Assembly (NCBI GenBank): GCA_932521025.1
Contig: OW051472.1
Span: 8,804,001 to 8,868,000 of the forward strand
Source: Oscheius onirici
Lineage: Eukaryota > Nematoda > Chromadorea > Rhabditida > Rhabditidae
DNA length: 64,000 bases
Direction of reading: 5' to 3'
In this document: piece by piece, positions 54,127 to 64,000 of the stretch
Position numbering within the stretch: position 1 is the stretch's first letter
Layout of the letters: every line of letters starts with the position of its first letter
Program-made: the position numbers and the translations under genes
Notes under the pieces: model-generated
Database searches by the model: none
Told to the model about the DNA's origin: nothing
What the model saw: only the letters and a program-made list of their open reading frames with translations

Positions 54127-56951
54127 ATGTTCCTCATCGCCAAAATCGTCCGTGGTCGTCGTCTGCTCCAGGAGCTGGAACAGCAGGAGAAGGATGAAGC
54201 TGCCGCTGCTGCTGCCTGTGATGCAGCCCAGTCTCTTTCACAGGTACGGGAGTCTCGACTGGAAGAGAGAGACCAGAGAGTATGAGTACATAGAGGGTTC
54301 AGATGTCCCGGCGACTGGCGGCCAAACCGCGGAAGAGTTCACCCGGAGCGTTGGAGAGCATAGAATTGGAAGATCAGGGAACTGGCAAGTCCAGAAAAAA
54401 GTAAGTTTCAATGGATCCCTCATCTCTATTCATCATGATGACCGAACTTTCCCATGCCTCCATCACCAAAAGCTTTTCGAGAAAGCGCCATCCTAATCCC
54501 AACCTTTTTCCTTTGAGTCACGACGTCAGAAAAACGTCTCGACTAATCCAATTCTTTTATTACCCAGAGAGGACGACATCTTGCAACATAGGACACGTTT
54601 CTATTCTTTTTTTTACAGCCAGGATTTCATTGAAAATGAGGATTAGAGATGACGATGATTCTTTTTAAGAGAATCCCTCGTGATTTCATGTAAAAGTTGA
54701 AGAAAAGACGAAAACCTCTTCTAGTCTTTCAACTGCTCTCTTTTCAGGCACCCAGAATGCATCGTTTGGCCTCCAGTGTGAGACTAATTCGTGGGAGTCG
54801 CAAGAATAAGGATAAAAGGTGTGGGAGGGGGGGATCAAAACAGTCAGCCGCGTCAGAGCCCATGAGTCCTCACCCTTTGCGTCAGTAGCAGAGAATAGAG
54901 AGGGATAAGCCAGTCCCAGTTATGCCGCTCGTCCGCTGCGTCCGTTCTGTCCTCAAATGGTATCCGCGATCAGTACGGTCTGTTTATGAAATGAAGCCCT
55001 TTTGATGCGATTATTCTGACGGGAAGCGGGTCCGGGGGAGGCCATTTGAGACAATCTCTTCGTCTTGCAGGAAGGCTCTTCGTCAGAAGACGACTGTCAG
55101 CAGCTCTGTCGACAGTTCTCTGGACGGAGAAAAGTCGGTCAGAAGAACTAGCAGCATGCCCAGTCTCAGTGAAGCCATTCAACAAGGTTAGTTCTTCAAA
55201 TGTTTTCTCCTAAATTAGTCTTCAGAACAAGCAACGGGAAGCGCCTACAAGCCGTACGACTACGAAGGAAAACTGAACAAGATGCAGCGAAGAGCCTTGA
55301 GATTCACCTGGCACAGACTACAGACCAGAAATGGCGGGAAACGGGTCGAAAATGTCTTTGAAGAGGCAAGCTAAAGTTTTTGCAAAAATGAGTTTTTTTC
55401 AGGTTTTCGACAAACTCATCCGTCATCTTCCTGCCATTCGTGACATGTTCACGACTCGTCTCTTTCTCTGCGCCATGGCCAGAAATGAAACGGCTTCTCT
55501 GCGAGACCATGCCCGGGTTTGGATTCTTTCAAAACTTCTCATACTCTTAATGTAGGTAGCAGTTAAGATGGTCGATCTCGTGATCAAGAATCTGGACGTG
55601 GAAAAGATCAAAAGGACGGATGTCGGGACTCCGCATGATCCGAGAATGATTGGACGCAGTCACGGTCATCTCCGTCCTTATGGAATGACTGGACAGTACT
55701 GGGAAAAGCTGGGAGAGACCATCATCGATGTAGTTCTTGCCCAGGAAGCCGTCAGAGATCTGCCCGGAGCTGGGCAAGCATGGGTCATTTTGACGGCTTG
55801 TCTCGTTGATCAGGTAGGAGATTTTTTACAGAAATCTCTAGTTTGATTCGAAGAGCTTATGATTCTGTTCCAATGACTATAAATCTTAATTGAAAAGACA
55901 TAGATGAGCATTTTGATTTCAATGTGCTGCAAAGTTGAAGAGGCGGAAAACAGAAATAGTACTTGACTTAGAACATGGGGCACCGTGACGAAATAGAACT
56001 GGTTTTTAAAGAACTGTCACGAAATAGAACTGATGTTTTTGTAACTAAATAGAATCTCGTAAAGTTATAGAACTATAACGAAATAGAACTTCTAATAGAA
56101 CAGAAAAAATAGTTCACAACAAGAATAAAACAAGTTCTATTTAGTAACAGTTATATTCTGTTACAGTTCTAATAAGTTATTTCTATTTCGTGACACTTCT
56201 ATAAAAACAATTCTACATATTTCGTCTCGATGCCGAAAATTCAAGGAGGCACCCTGGGCTGATGTATTTTTAATCAGAACTCGTTCTAGATCAGTAGATC
56301 TGACCCGGGGTCTGGTCCTGTTAACCACTCGTCGTTCGCGCCAGACTGTGTAGCTCACAGATCCAGACGCTTGAACTTAGGCGAAATGAGTTTGAAAATG
56401 CCGCATACGTAATTGCGTATTTCTGTAGAGGATTGTGATATTTTGAGAGAATTTCCAGATGAGATTCGGCTTCGACGAAAACCGCAACACGCAACCAACC
56501 ATCCCGAAACAGTCGACAGTCCTCCATCACGCGACTCGCTTCCTCCACAACGTAATGATATCATTTGGGAAGCCTTTGGCTAAAAGCAGCTTCAATTTCA
56601 GGAATCCATAGACCAGAGTCAAGATCAACCCGGAACAAGTGGAAATGATGTCTGTCTGCGGCGGGAAGATGATGTGGGAGCTCTGGCTCAAGGCGTAAGG
56701 AATCTTCCTTTCACTCCAAAGTTGAGGAAACATCACAGTGTCGCAGAGGATGTGAGTCTCTTTCGAGACCCTTTGCTAATTAAAGGTCGCTAAACAGATT
56801 ATAAAGTCAGCTATTTCAGTCTCTCCCTACGCACTCGAGTTCTTCATCTTCCTCCGTTCTCTCCTCGTGTCCTTTCGCCTCTCGCGGTTCCTTGAAAGAG
56901 AGAAGCAACAGATCTTCTCCCGACCACTCTGCCGCAATCGCCATCAACTGA
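54127..56951 (+). CDS. Nematode globin-domain protein
   Basis: Exons in phase give a long basic Ser-rich N-terminus (MFLIAKIVRGRRLLQELEQQ, then about 100 residues with SVRRTSSMPSLSEAIQQ), a globin domain, and a Ser-rich tail ending at 56949-56951. Globin features: LNKMQRRALRFTWHRLQTRN (helix A with invariant Trp), VFEEVFDKLIRHLPAIRDMF (B/C with Pro and CD1-like Phe), SLRDHARVAVKMVDLVIKNL (His at E7), and MIGRSHGHLRPYGMTGQYWE (proximal F8 His), followed by helices G/H. Both haem-contact histidines are present, so haem binding is likely. Worm globins of this kind act in oxygen or redox sensing, often in neurons. An intron at 55366-55402 starts GC. The N-terminal exon choice (54127 and 54289-54398) is less certain. 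No myristoylation glycine follows the start. Confidence 0.82.
55985..56225. repeat. Foldback array of GAAATAGAACT units in globin intron
   Basis: The left half has direct units GACGAAATAGAACT, CACGAAATAGAACT and AACGAAATAGAACT; the right half has the inverse AAGTTCTATTTAG and TTATTTCTATTTCGTGACA. The ends GTGACGAAATAG and CTATTTCGTGAC face each other. Confidence 0.75.
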
Positions 56952-57245
56952 CCAACTATTTTGCACGAGTACTTTCTGTGCTTCCCCCTCATTTTCTGGC
57001 TTATTTTTTACCCACATTGGGCTCATTTAGAGGGCTGTACAAATAAACTTTACTAGACAGAAAAGAAGTTGGCTAAAACAAAACGAATAAAACAATCCCA
57101 AAGAGCATATCACACGGAGACAGAATTTATACCTACCCTGACAGAAAATACAGTATGCTACTAGTAGTAGGGATACGTTAGCGACTAGCACGGGGGTCAA
57201 GTATATACAGCCAAAAACGAGGAGAATTTATAGAAAAGGGAATGA

Positions 57246-60200
57246 TTACTTCAAGAGAGCACTAACCACAGCACCGACGTTGAGGTTACGCAAATCGGAA
57301 TATGTCTGTCCGCAGCCGACGAAAATGATCGGCTGACCCGTAATGTACGTCATTGAGACTGCTGCACCGACCTGAAAAAGTTTCACGTTATTAAAAACGA
57401 TAATAATGGTAAGAATTCGAATGGCACCGCCTATTTCAGTAAGATTTTTTCCTGTTGAGATCTAGAAACGGCCTCAAAAGGGAAAACAAAAGTGAACAGG
57501 TGTTATAGTCTGTTCACAAAAAAAAACCAAATCGCGAGCATTTTGCCGGCAAATTCAAACAGCTGAAAATTAGTTGGGGAATTACTCTTTGGTTGAAAAT
57601 TTCCGGCTTTCTTTTGAGTTTTTCCGTATTTTTAAGCTCTTATCAGCGTAATAACATAGCACACATCCAACTATTGAAGTAAACGTGTAAGTACACGTGC
57701 TAGCAGTATAAGTGAATGTTTTTCCATTCATAGCTTCTGATGAAGTCCGAGAGTTCTGACGGAGTTTATTTCAACCCTGAAGGTCATGACGACCTTCTTG
57801 TTTGATGATAACAGAGTATGAAACCTGGCGAAAATATTTTTCTGAGATTTACAAATGTGTATGTCATTGTTCTTGAGCATTGTTGCTTCTTTTGTTGTTA
57901 GAAGGACAAAATGGGCGTGAAAACGCAGAAATCACCGAGAAAACGACTCAAATGAAGTTCCAGCAAAAGGCGAAAATTCAATTTTCACCAGTTTGAATTC
58001 GCGGGCAAAATGCTCGCGAACATCCGCGATTTGGTTGTTTTTGTGAACAGACTATACCGAAAAAATGCCCACCTTATCATCAATAGTGTCGAATTTGGTG
58101 AGAACGATTCCGTCAATCAGGCGAGCTTCTCTTCCTGAGGTGGCGTGATCGGCCAGTGCTTGATTGAACTTGACGAGCTGATCGACAGCCTCGTTTCCTA
58201 CAAGAGCCTCGCCGACAAAGAGAACGAGGTCCGGCTCGTTGACGCGAATCAGCTTAGCCAGCTCTCTCATCAGCGGCTCGTTGTCCTGCATTCTGCCGGC
58301 CGTGTCGACCAGGACGACGTCAATTCCTCGCTCCTGGGCAATTTGGATAGCCGACATGGCCAGAGTGGCCGAATCTTTGCCGTATCCTTGCTCGTACAGC
58401 TGAAACTCTCGCATTTTAGGGAGAAAAGGAGAAAGCAAACCTGGACGGAGTTGTTGTGAAGAGCATTGAGATGCTTGGTATGAGTTCTAAGTTGCTCAAC
58501 CGCGCCAGCACGGAAAGTATCACCGGCAGCAATTAGAACGCGATGGCCGTTTTCGTTGAGCCAGAAGGTGATTTTGGCCAAGTTGGTACTCTTTCCGACG
58601 CCGTTGACTCCGCAGAAGACGATCACGTACGGCCGGCTTTGTCTTTTGGCCTCGACGATGTCACGAAGGATATCTACGCGACGTCTGGGAGTCAGAAGCT
58701 AAAAAACGTGTTTTTATGGGTCAAAAAGAGAAAACCTTTTGAAGAGAATCCTGCACAGCTTCTCTGACGAGAGTGGTCACTCGACTGAAGCTGCTGACGA
58801 CTTTTCCCTCTAGTTCACGGCCAACCGCTTGACAGATTTTGTCGGCCGGATCCGCAGCAACGTTCTTCACTGCAATTAAAAACTACTGAAATTTGAAGAA
58901 AAAGACTTACAGATGAGGTTTTCTTTCATTTTTTCGAGAACAGGCTCCAGATCTTCGGCTGTAAGTTTCTTGTTACCGACGAGACCTTTGAAAGCGCTGA
59001 ACCAGCCACCGGCATTCGTGTTTTGGGCGATAATTCTGAAAGTGTCAGCTGAAAATGGAAAATGATAGAAAACGAACTCGTCTTCTTCTTCGCTCTCCTC
59101 CTCGACAAGATCTCTCAAATCGGCTCCCCTTCCAACAAATTGACGCTGTTCTTCGACAAACTTGGCATCTTCTTCTTCTCGCGGCGAGCCAGCAGTCGTC
59201 TCCTTGTCCTTCTCCGAGGAGAAATCCAGAGATTTGGCGTCTGTAGCCTGGCCACTCAAAGCCCAGACACGAGCCTCTTTCCCCTTCTTTTTCGGCTGTT
59301 CCGGCTCGCTTCCTCTGGAGTTTTAATTGGAAAAAATAGCAATAAAATTACTTGATAACAGCATTCTTCTTTCCACCTTGCATCTTTTTGAAGAAGGCGG
59401 CTCTATTGTTGGCGAGATCATCATCACTTTTCGGAGAACTCGGAGTCGAGCCAATGTCACTGCCAGAGTCGGCGGAATCGCTGAAAGAATGAACTATTGT
59501 AAGATATCTGATGGATCTAGGAAGAAATTTATATGCTTTAGTTTACGTCGAACAAAGCCAATTTTTAGCAAGAGAAACATTTCCAGGGCGGTTAGATTTT
59601 CGGAGTTCGACTCTTCATTCGTTTTATGGATTCTACTCTACTCTGATCGAGAACATTTTTTTAGAATTTGTGCTTAGTGGAAAAAAATCCAAAAACTTAC
59701 ATCAAAGGAGCAGCCTCTTCCTTCTTGGCTTTCTTCGGCTCATCCTTCTTCTTTCCGCCCTTCTTGTCGTCTCCGGGACGACTGATAATCATGGATTCGA
59801 CAGTTTTCTGCGATTTGCTACTTTCCTAAACTTTTGAAGTTTCTCCAAGACAAGAACAAATATACCTGGAAAGTCTTGGGTTTCCTAACTACGTCATTAG
59901 CTTGTAGACTCATTCTCATGCAACTATTATTGATGGCTTCAAATTCTTCGTCGAAATGTAGAAAGGCGCTAGCGCCGCGTTGATATAAAATCTAAAATTG
60001 CATTATTTTAAGAAGAAGAAGAAAGTTACCTGTTTGTTCTCCAGAACATTCTTGTACAGATCTCGGAATCTATGAGAGACGTCGTCGAGCAGCTTGTCGG
60101 CGTAAGAAAGCTGCATGATGGACTGGTAGACGACGAGGCAGACGAGCTCATATTCGTTGTCGAGCTTGAACTTGAGAGTCATGTTGTTGTGCTTGAATTG

Positions 60201-60378
60201 GGAGACGTCTCCTCGTTGCTAGAAGGTCACAAATAGGAAGATAAGAACGAAAAAGACAAACCTGCATGAGAACTTCCTTGATGAGCGTGTTGACGGATTC
60301 CGTGAAGAAGTTTCCGCCTTCTTGGAAGCACCAGAGCACGATTCCGCCCTTTCCAAAGATCGTGAATAGCTCGATCAT
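57246..60378 (-). CDS. SRPRA: Signal recognition particle receptor subunit alpha
   Basis: Starts [20 protein letters not shown] (60378), the SRX domain that binds SRP receptor beta, continuing [20 protein letters not shown] and [19 protein letters not shown] charged linker ([33 protein letters not shown]) leads to the NG domain: [16 protein letters not shown], then the GTPase motifs [14 protein letters not shown] (near 58600), [28 protein letters not shown] (near 58310), [18 protein letters not shown] and [15 protein letters not shown], stop at 57246. It docks ribosome-SRP complexes at the ER membrane. All GTPase elements are intact. About ten exons. One intron (57380-58070) is enlarged by a MITE. 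Confidence 0.95.
57508..58052. mobile_element. 545-bp TIR element in SRP-receptor intron, TA-flanked
   Basis: Ends GTCTGTTCACAAAAAAAAAC and the complement TTTTTGTGAACAGAC, each bordered by TA. Inner arms include CGCGAGCATTTTGCCGGC and GCGGGCAAAATGCTCGCG. No open frame of size. GTCTGTT ends relate it to the elements at 14992, 29929, 48505 and 63917. Confidence 0.9.
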
Positions 60379-62442
60379 GTCTGAAAATGACCCAAATTGC
60401 TATCAGAGATAGAAAAAAATAGCTTTTTCATTCTGAACCGTGAGAAACATGGAAAATATTAAAATAGCTTGCAATTGCAACTTTCACGTGGAAGAAAATA
60501 ATGTCCAACGAGCTCTCGACTTTGACGCCTCTATCCGATGCGACTGTGTCGGCGGCAAACATCTGTTTTTGAAGATTGCTGATTTTTGCAAATAGAAGAC
60601 AATCCTACACGTAGTTCTTTACGAATTAGAAGATTTTGACCATGTTCCAGGGCTAAAGGGCAATAAAACCGAGCATGTATGGATTTCGAGTCGTTATAGG
60701 CCAATTTTACACAATCTGGGATGAATTTTTGGCGATAAACATGACATGACAAATTTACCGACAAATTTCAGGAAAATGGAAACGAGTGGAAATTGAACGG
60801 CTGATTGCAAATTCATCCGGCTGCGCACCAGCTGATCTATTGCTCGTGACGAGACCCTCAAGAGAGCGGGAAAAATATTTTCCTCTCGCTGTAACAGTTT
60901 TCCAAGCTTGGCTTGAGTTATTTTCTCGTCTTTCTTGATTCCAATCTTAGAATTGATGTCTCGTCTACGACATACCTTCGAATCAGCAACGCTTTGAATA
61001 CAAGTTTTCATTTCTCTCAGAATTTTTCCCATTGTCTACCAATCAATCAGCTGACCAATATGTGTGACCGCGCGGGAAGCCTCAAAGCGTAAGAGCGGCA
61101 CCTCTCCCGTTGTTTTCCTCCCGTCGTCCGGTTCGCCCACTGTATTGATCTCGCAAGCGCGCCTCAAATTGTTACTCCCTCTCTTCAATGGTTCCCATTG
61201 AAATTTGAGAGAGTGCTGCTGTGAAAAATCCAACTTCCTCTTCCTCCTCTTTTGTCGCCTTCGTTTCATCTCATTTGACTCAGTTTTGTTTTGCTGTCCC
61301 CCTCCACACATGCAAAAAACCTCTTGTGTCTAATTGTCGTCTATGTTATTTCCCATCCATCACTCTATCTCCCACACCATCTATCCTCCAATGTGTAGGT
61401 GGAAGAGAGCTGTCAAGTCGTCTCACCCCCGTCCTACATCACCCTCCTAAGCCGAATTACCTCCTCAGTCACCAGCTGTTTGTCAACACATTGATTGTCA
61501 CACACTCTCTTCTTTTGCTGCCAGTCTAGAGCACTTTCACACTTCTCCTTATTGGGTTAGCGTCTTCTTCCAATGTCGGCACTTCCTCGCTCTCAGTCTG
61601 TCGTTCCCTTTAATGACCAATTTGGTCTCTATCGTCAAAATGAGAGAAACACACTTTGTCTCTAAAACTCTTGCTTTACATATAGTTTTGAATCTATCGA
61701 TTATTTCCTCCGAAGGGCCGAAAGCACTTCGTTTCTGGTTAGTCAATTTCGGTTGCTCAAATACAACAAAACATTTTTTCGATACACAATTTGCTAGCGA
61801 CGCCAACAACAGACAAATCTCTACTTTTTGCACAGGTTCTGACAATTGCCAAGAAATGACAAAAAAACGGTCAGAAACAAAGTTATAATTGGTCCCGAAA
61901 ACGCGTCAGCGACTGTTATTTTCGACTGATTCTATGGATTCATTCGAAATATCGTAGGAAAATTTATTGTGAAGGCTTTTTCAGATATCTGTCCTTCTTT
62001 TATAAAGGTCCAGAGCTACAATTCTGCTGAGCACCAGGACCCTCAAAAATGGTCAGCTCCTCCTTCTTTTTAAAGCTATAATTCTGCTGAACACCAAAAA
62101 ACCTCAAACATGTTGTCGGAACACTTAAAATAAGTTAGGTAGTTGGTGTTTCAGCCTCAGAATATTCTAGAAAATTTCAATGCTCTCCACTTCCAAAAGC
62201 AGCGACTCTTTGCCATAACATGCCTGCCAGCAATAAAGGGCTAATTTGTCCCGAACACGGCTTGTTTGCTCCCTCTCTCTCTTTTTTCATAATGGCCAGA
62301 ATCCGGACCACCAGAGTCGTTTCGTCTTTCGCGCTTTATTCCTTCTCGTAAATTTTCTGCCTTTTCGGCGACCCTTTTGCTGCACGCGCACACCGCCCAC
62401 CGTAATCACTTTAATCAACCCGCCGCCTTTCCCAACCTCTCT
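60379..62442. other. Intergenic
   Basis: The minus-strand frame 60694-61032 (112 codons, basic, MGKILREMKTCIQSVADSKV) is the only sizeable open frame; it has no family likeness or splice context, and I leave it as unproven. The rest shows nothing recognisable. Confidence 0.4.
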
Positions 62443-63395
62443 ATGCAATTTCGACTGAACTCTATCCGGCCCGAGACTCTTCTCGGCCATCAGACCGGTA
62501 AGTTCGCTCTCTTCCTCTTCCGCTTTCACTCTTCGAATATAAAAAAGACTTCAGAATCAAATAGTCACTACTCAATGTACTTCGGTCTCTATGACTGGCT
62601 CTCTCATCCCACTCCGGGCTCAAGATGCAGTTGCAGCGTCAATGTCAAGGTTTGAAAGGCTACAAACTAACAAAGACAATTTCCAGAAGAGCATCTTGAT
62701 CGTCGTCACATTTCTGCTCTTGATTGCTCTCGGAATGGCTCAGTACATCTTCATCGAAAAGTTTTATTTAATCGTCAAGCCCATCTGTAAGTGTCTCGTT
62801 CTATCGCCGACTCAGTCAAGCGTCTCTAATTTCCATCAGTCGATTCGGGTATTTTGAAAAGTTTCCCTTTCAGTTCATGCAATTCTTCTGTTGATCGAGT
62901 TGGTCGGTTTCCTCGTTTTCATCTACGCCCTGTACTCTGAAAGAGGTCCATTCTTCCTTCCTCTTCTTTTAACTCAGGCAATCAGACATTCCAAACACTC
63001 TGATCAAAAATTTAGGCACTTCGAGTAGTGTCTCTCTTTGCAGTTATGGTCTACTACACCTACCAGCTATTCATTCAAGAAAACAATCCACCAAATTTTC
63101 ACATTCCAGCTCTACAGTATGACGACTATCACAAGACTAGTTTGTTCAGTTCTCATCCCCCAACCAGAATCTTTCAGAAGCTTTCCTGTTCGCCCTATTG
63201 GGTCATTTGTCCTTCCTCTTCTTCGGTCATCTCTTCCTCTTCTACACCATGTTCGCCTGCTACCGAATGTACAGTGGGGCTCAGTCACGTCGTCCACAGA
63301 AAGAGTACGAAATTGCTCGTCCCGTCCACACCGTCATCGTTTTGGAGCAGCCCATTGAAGAGGCCATGTATGGCAAAAAGACCTCCACAAATTAG
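62443..63395 (+). CDS. Four-transmembrane protein, unknown family
   Basis: Exons in phase: [18 protein letters not shown] (62443), [20 protein letters not shown] with [12 protein letters not shown]1 [22 protein letters not shown]2 [22 protein letters not shown]3 [22 protein letters not shown]4 [20 protein letters not shown], and a polar tail [20 protein letters not shown] ending KKTSTN at 63395. The intron between TM2 and TM3 (62979-63015) uses a GC donor; with it the frame is continuous. The layout resembles small four-pass membrane proteins, but there are no tetraspanin CCG or claudin motifs. Function unknown. Confidence 0.7.
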
Positions 63396-63493
63396 TCCCC
63401 ATCATGCATGTAACCGCTAACTTTAGCTACGGGTTCACACGTGTACAGTATCCGCATTCTCAAGGTTAAATCTCTTTAATTGTCCTTTTCACA

Positions 63494-63763
63494 TCACCTC
63501 TCCAACAATTTCTGAACCGTCTTTGTGAAAGCTTCCATCACTTCGAGTTGTCTCTTCTGCAGAGCCGACGTCTCCTCGAAAAACTGAATTTGCGCTTGAA
63601 CGAGTTTCTCAACAAGAGCATTGTTCTTCTCTTTGGCAGCGACCGTCTTGACGACGGCATTGATCGAATCGTCTATTGAAGAGGTCAGATTTTGACCGTT
63701 GACCGGGCTGGCAAGAATGGACGACGTGGAGATCATGGGAACCGGAAGTCCTTCGTGTGACAT
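63494..63763 (-). CDS. Small coiled-coil protein, 89 residues
   Basis: One open frame begins MSHEGLPVPMISTSSILASP and has a helical second half (KTVAAKEKNNALVEKLVQAQ, FFEETSALQKRQLEVMEAFT). The ATG is immediately preceded by TTCTTTAG, either a cis acceptor for an upstream exon beyond 63763 or a trans-splice site. No family recognised. It converges on the four-TM gene with a gap of about 100 nt. Confidence 0.6.
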   Translation of the reverse strand: MSHEGLPVPMISTSSILASPVNGQNLTSSIDDSINAVVKTVAAKEKNNALVEKLVQAQIQFFEETSALQKRQLEVMEAFTKTVQKLLER

Positions 63764-63916
63764 CTAAAGAAGTACATAAGATTGATACAATTCGACGGAT
63801 ACCATGAGAAAAGTGCTGGCAGCTACGGGTACTTGGGTCTGGACGGGAAGTACCAGAGTCTTGATTTCTTTCTGAATGTGATTATGAGTTTGTCCAGACA
63901 GAAGTTTCGGAGCCTT

Positions 63917-64000
63917 ATAGTCTGTCCAAAATGTAGAGAGCATTTTTTGAATTGGCCCGCGCTTTCTTCTTAAAACAATTTTCAAATCAAATTGGTGGGA
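63917..64000. repeat. GTCTGT-ended MITE, cut by the window end
   Basis: TATAGTCTGTCCAAAATGTA then GAGAGCATTTTTTGAATTGG and CGCGCTTTCTTCTTAAAACA match the reverse complement of 15172-15090. Confidence 0.8.

Noticed and set aside
60694-61032. 112-codon basic frame upstream of the SRP receptor
   Set aside because: Uninterrupted, but with no family likeness, conserved motif or splice context; not enough to call a gene.
1-64000. CRISPR array, phage or bacterial gene cluster
   Set aside because: Repeats are hairpin transposon relics with irregular spacing, and all genes have spliceosomal introns of nematode type.

Overview
The window is a piece of a nematode nuclear genome, probably a rhabditid-type worm. 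Genes are split by very small introns (many 33-42 nt) with GT donors and TTTCAG-like acceptors. Three chemoreceptor genes belong to nematode-specific families (Srd, Sra superfamily, Str). Recognisable animal genes include an extracellular sulfatase, a LAMP glycoprotein, endonuclease G, coatomer epsilon, an EVI5-type Rab GAP, a globin and the SRP receptor alpha subunit. No bacterial operon, plasmid, CRISPR or virus was seen. All assignments come from reading translated exons by eye.

Layout. 0-6 kb: dispersed repeats, an F-box-associated-type gene (minus) and a nest of truncated LINE copies. 6-9.3 kb: complete sul-1-like sulfatase (plus). 9.4-12 kb: a 1 kb foldback element carrying two tRNA-like Pol III promoters, a lysine-rich membrane protein gene and a duplicated 3' end of the sulfatase. 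12-21 kb: three serpentine receptor genes, all minus. 21.6-24.1 kb: a LAMP-like gene (minus) with a hAT-type element and a tRNA-like repeat in its introns. 25-26 kb: a lysine-rich protein (minus). 28.5-32.3 kb: 3' exons of an unknown gene and a rhodopsin-class GPCR (plus). 32.5-35.4 kb: cps-6/endonuclease G, a small gene and coatomer epsilon, closely packed on the minus strand like an operon. 36-37.8 kb: a C2H2 zinc-finger gene (minus) and a bHLH-PAS fragment (plus). 41-50.8 kb: EVI5-type Rab GAP (plus) with an antisense small gene nested in one intron. 54.1-57 kb: globin (plus). 57.2-60.4 kb: SRP receptor alpha (minus). 62.4-63.8 kb: a four-TM protein (plus) and a small coiled-coil protein (minus).

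Functionally the genes are mixed: secretory-pathway housekeeping (SRP receptor, coatomer epsilon, EVI5, LAMP), cell-surface chemistry (sulfatase), mitochondrial nuclease, and sensory receptors. The non-gene space is dominated by hairpin-forming, TIR-bearing non-autonomous elements of several families. Many lie inside introns, and several share a 14-bp core GGCTGAGTATCCAA.

Most notable: the foldback element with paired Pol III boxes, a hAT-type insertion with perfect 8-bp target duplications, the antisense gene filling a 302-nt intron, a frame-switching 38-nt cassette exon in the GPCR, three GC-AG introns in unrelated genes, the sulfatase tail duplication, and the candidate three-gene operon. 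I found no clear multi-gene novel system.
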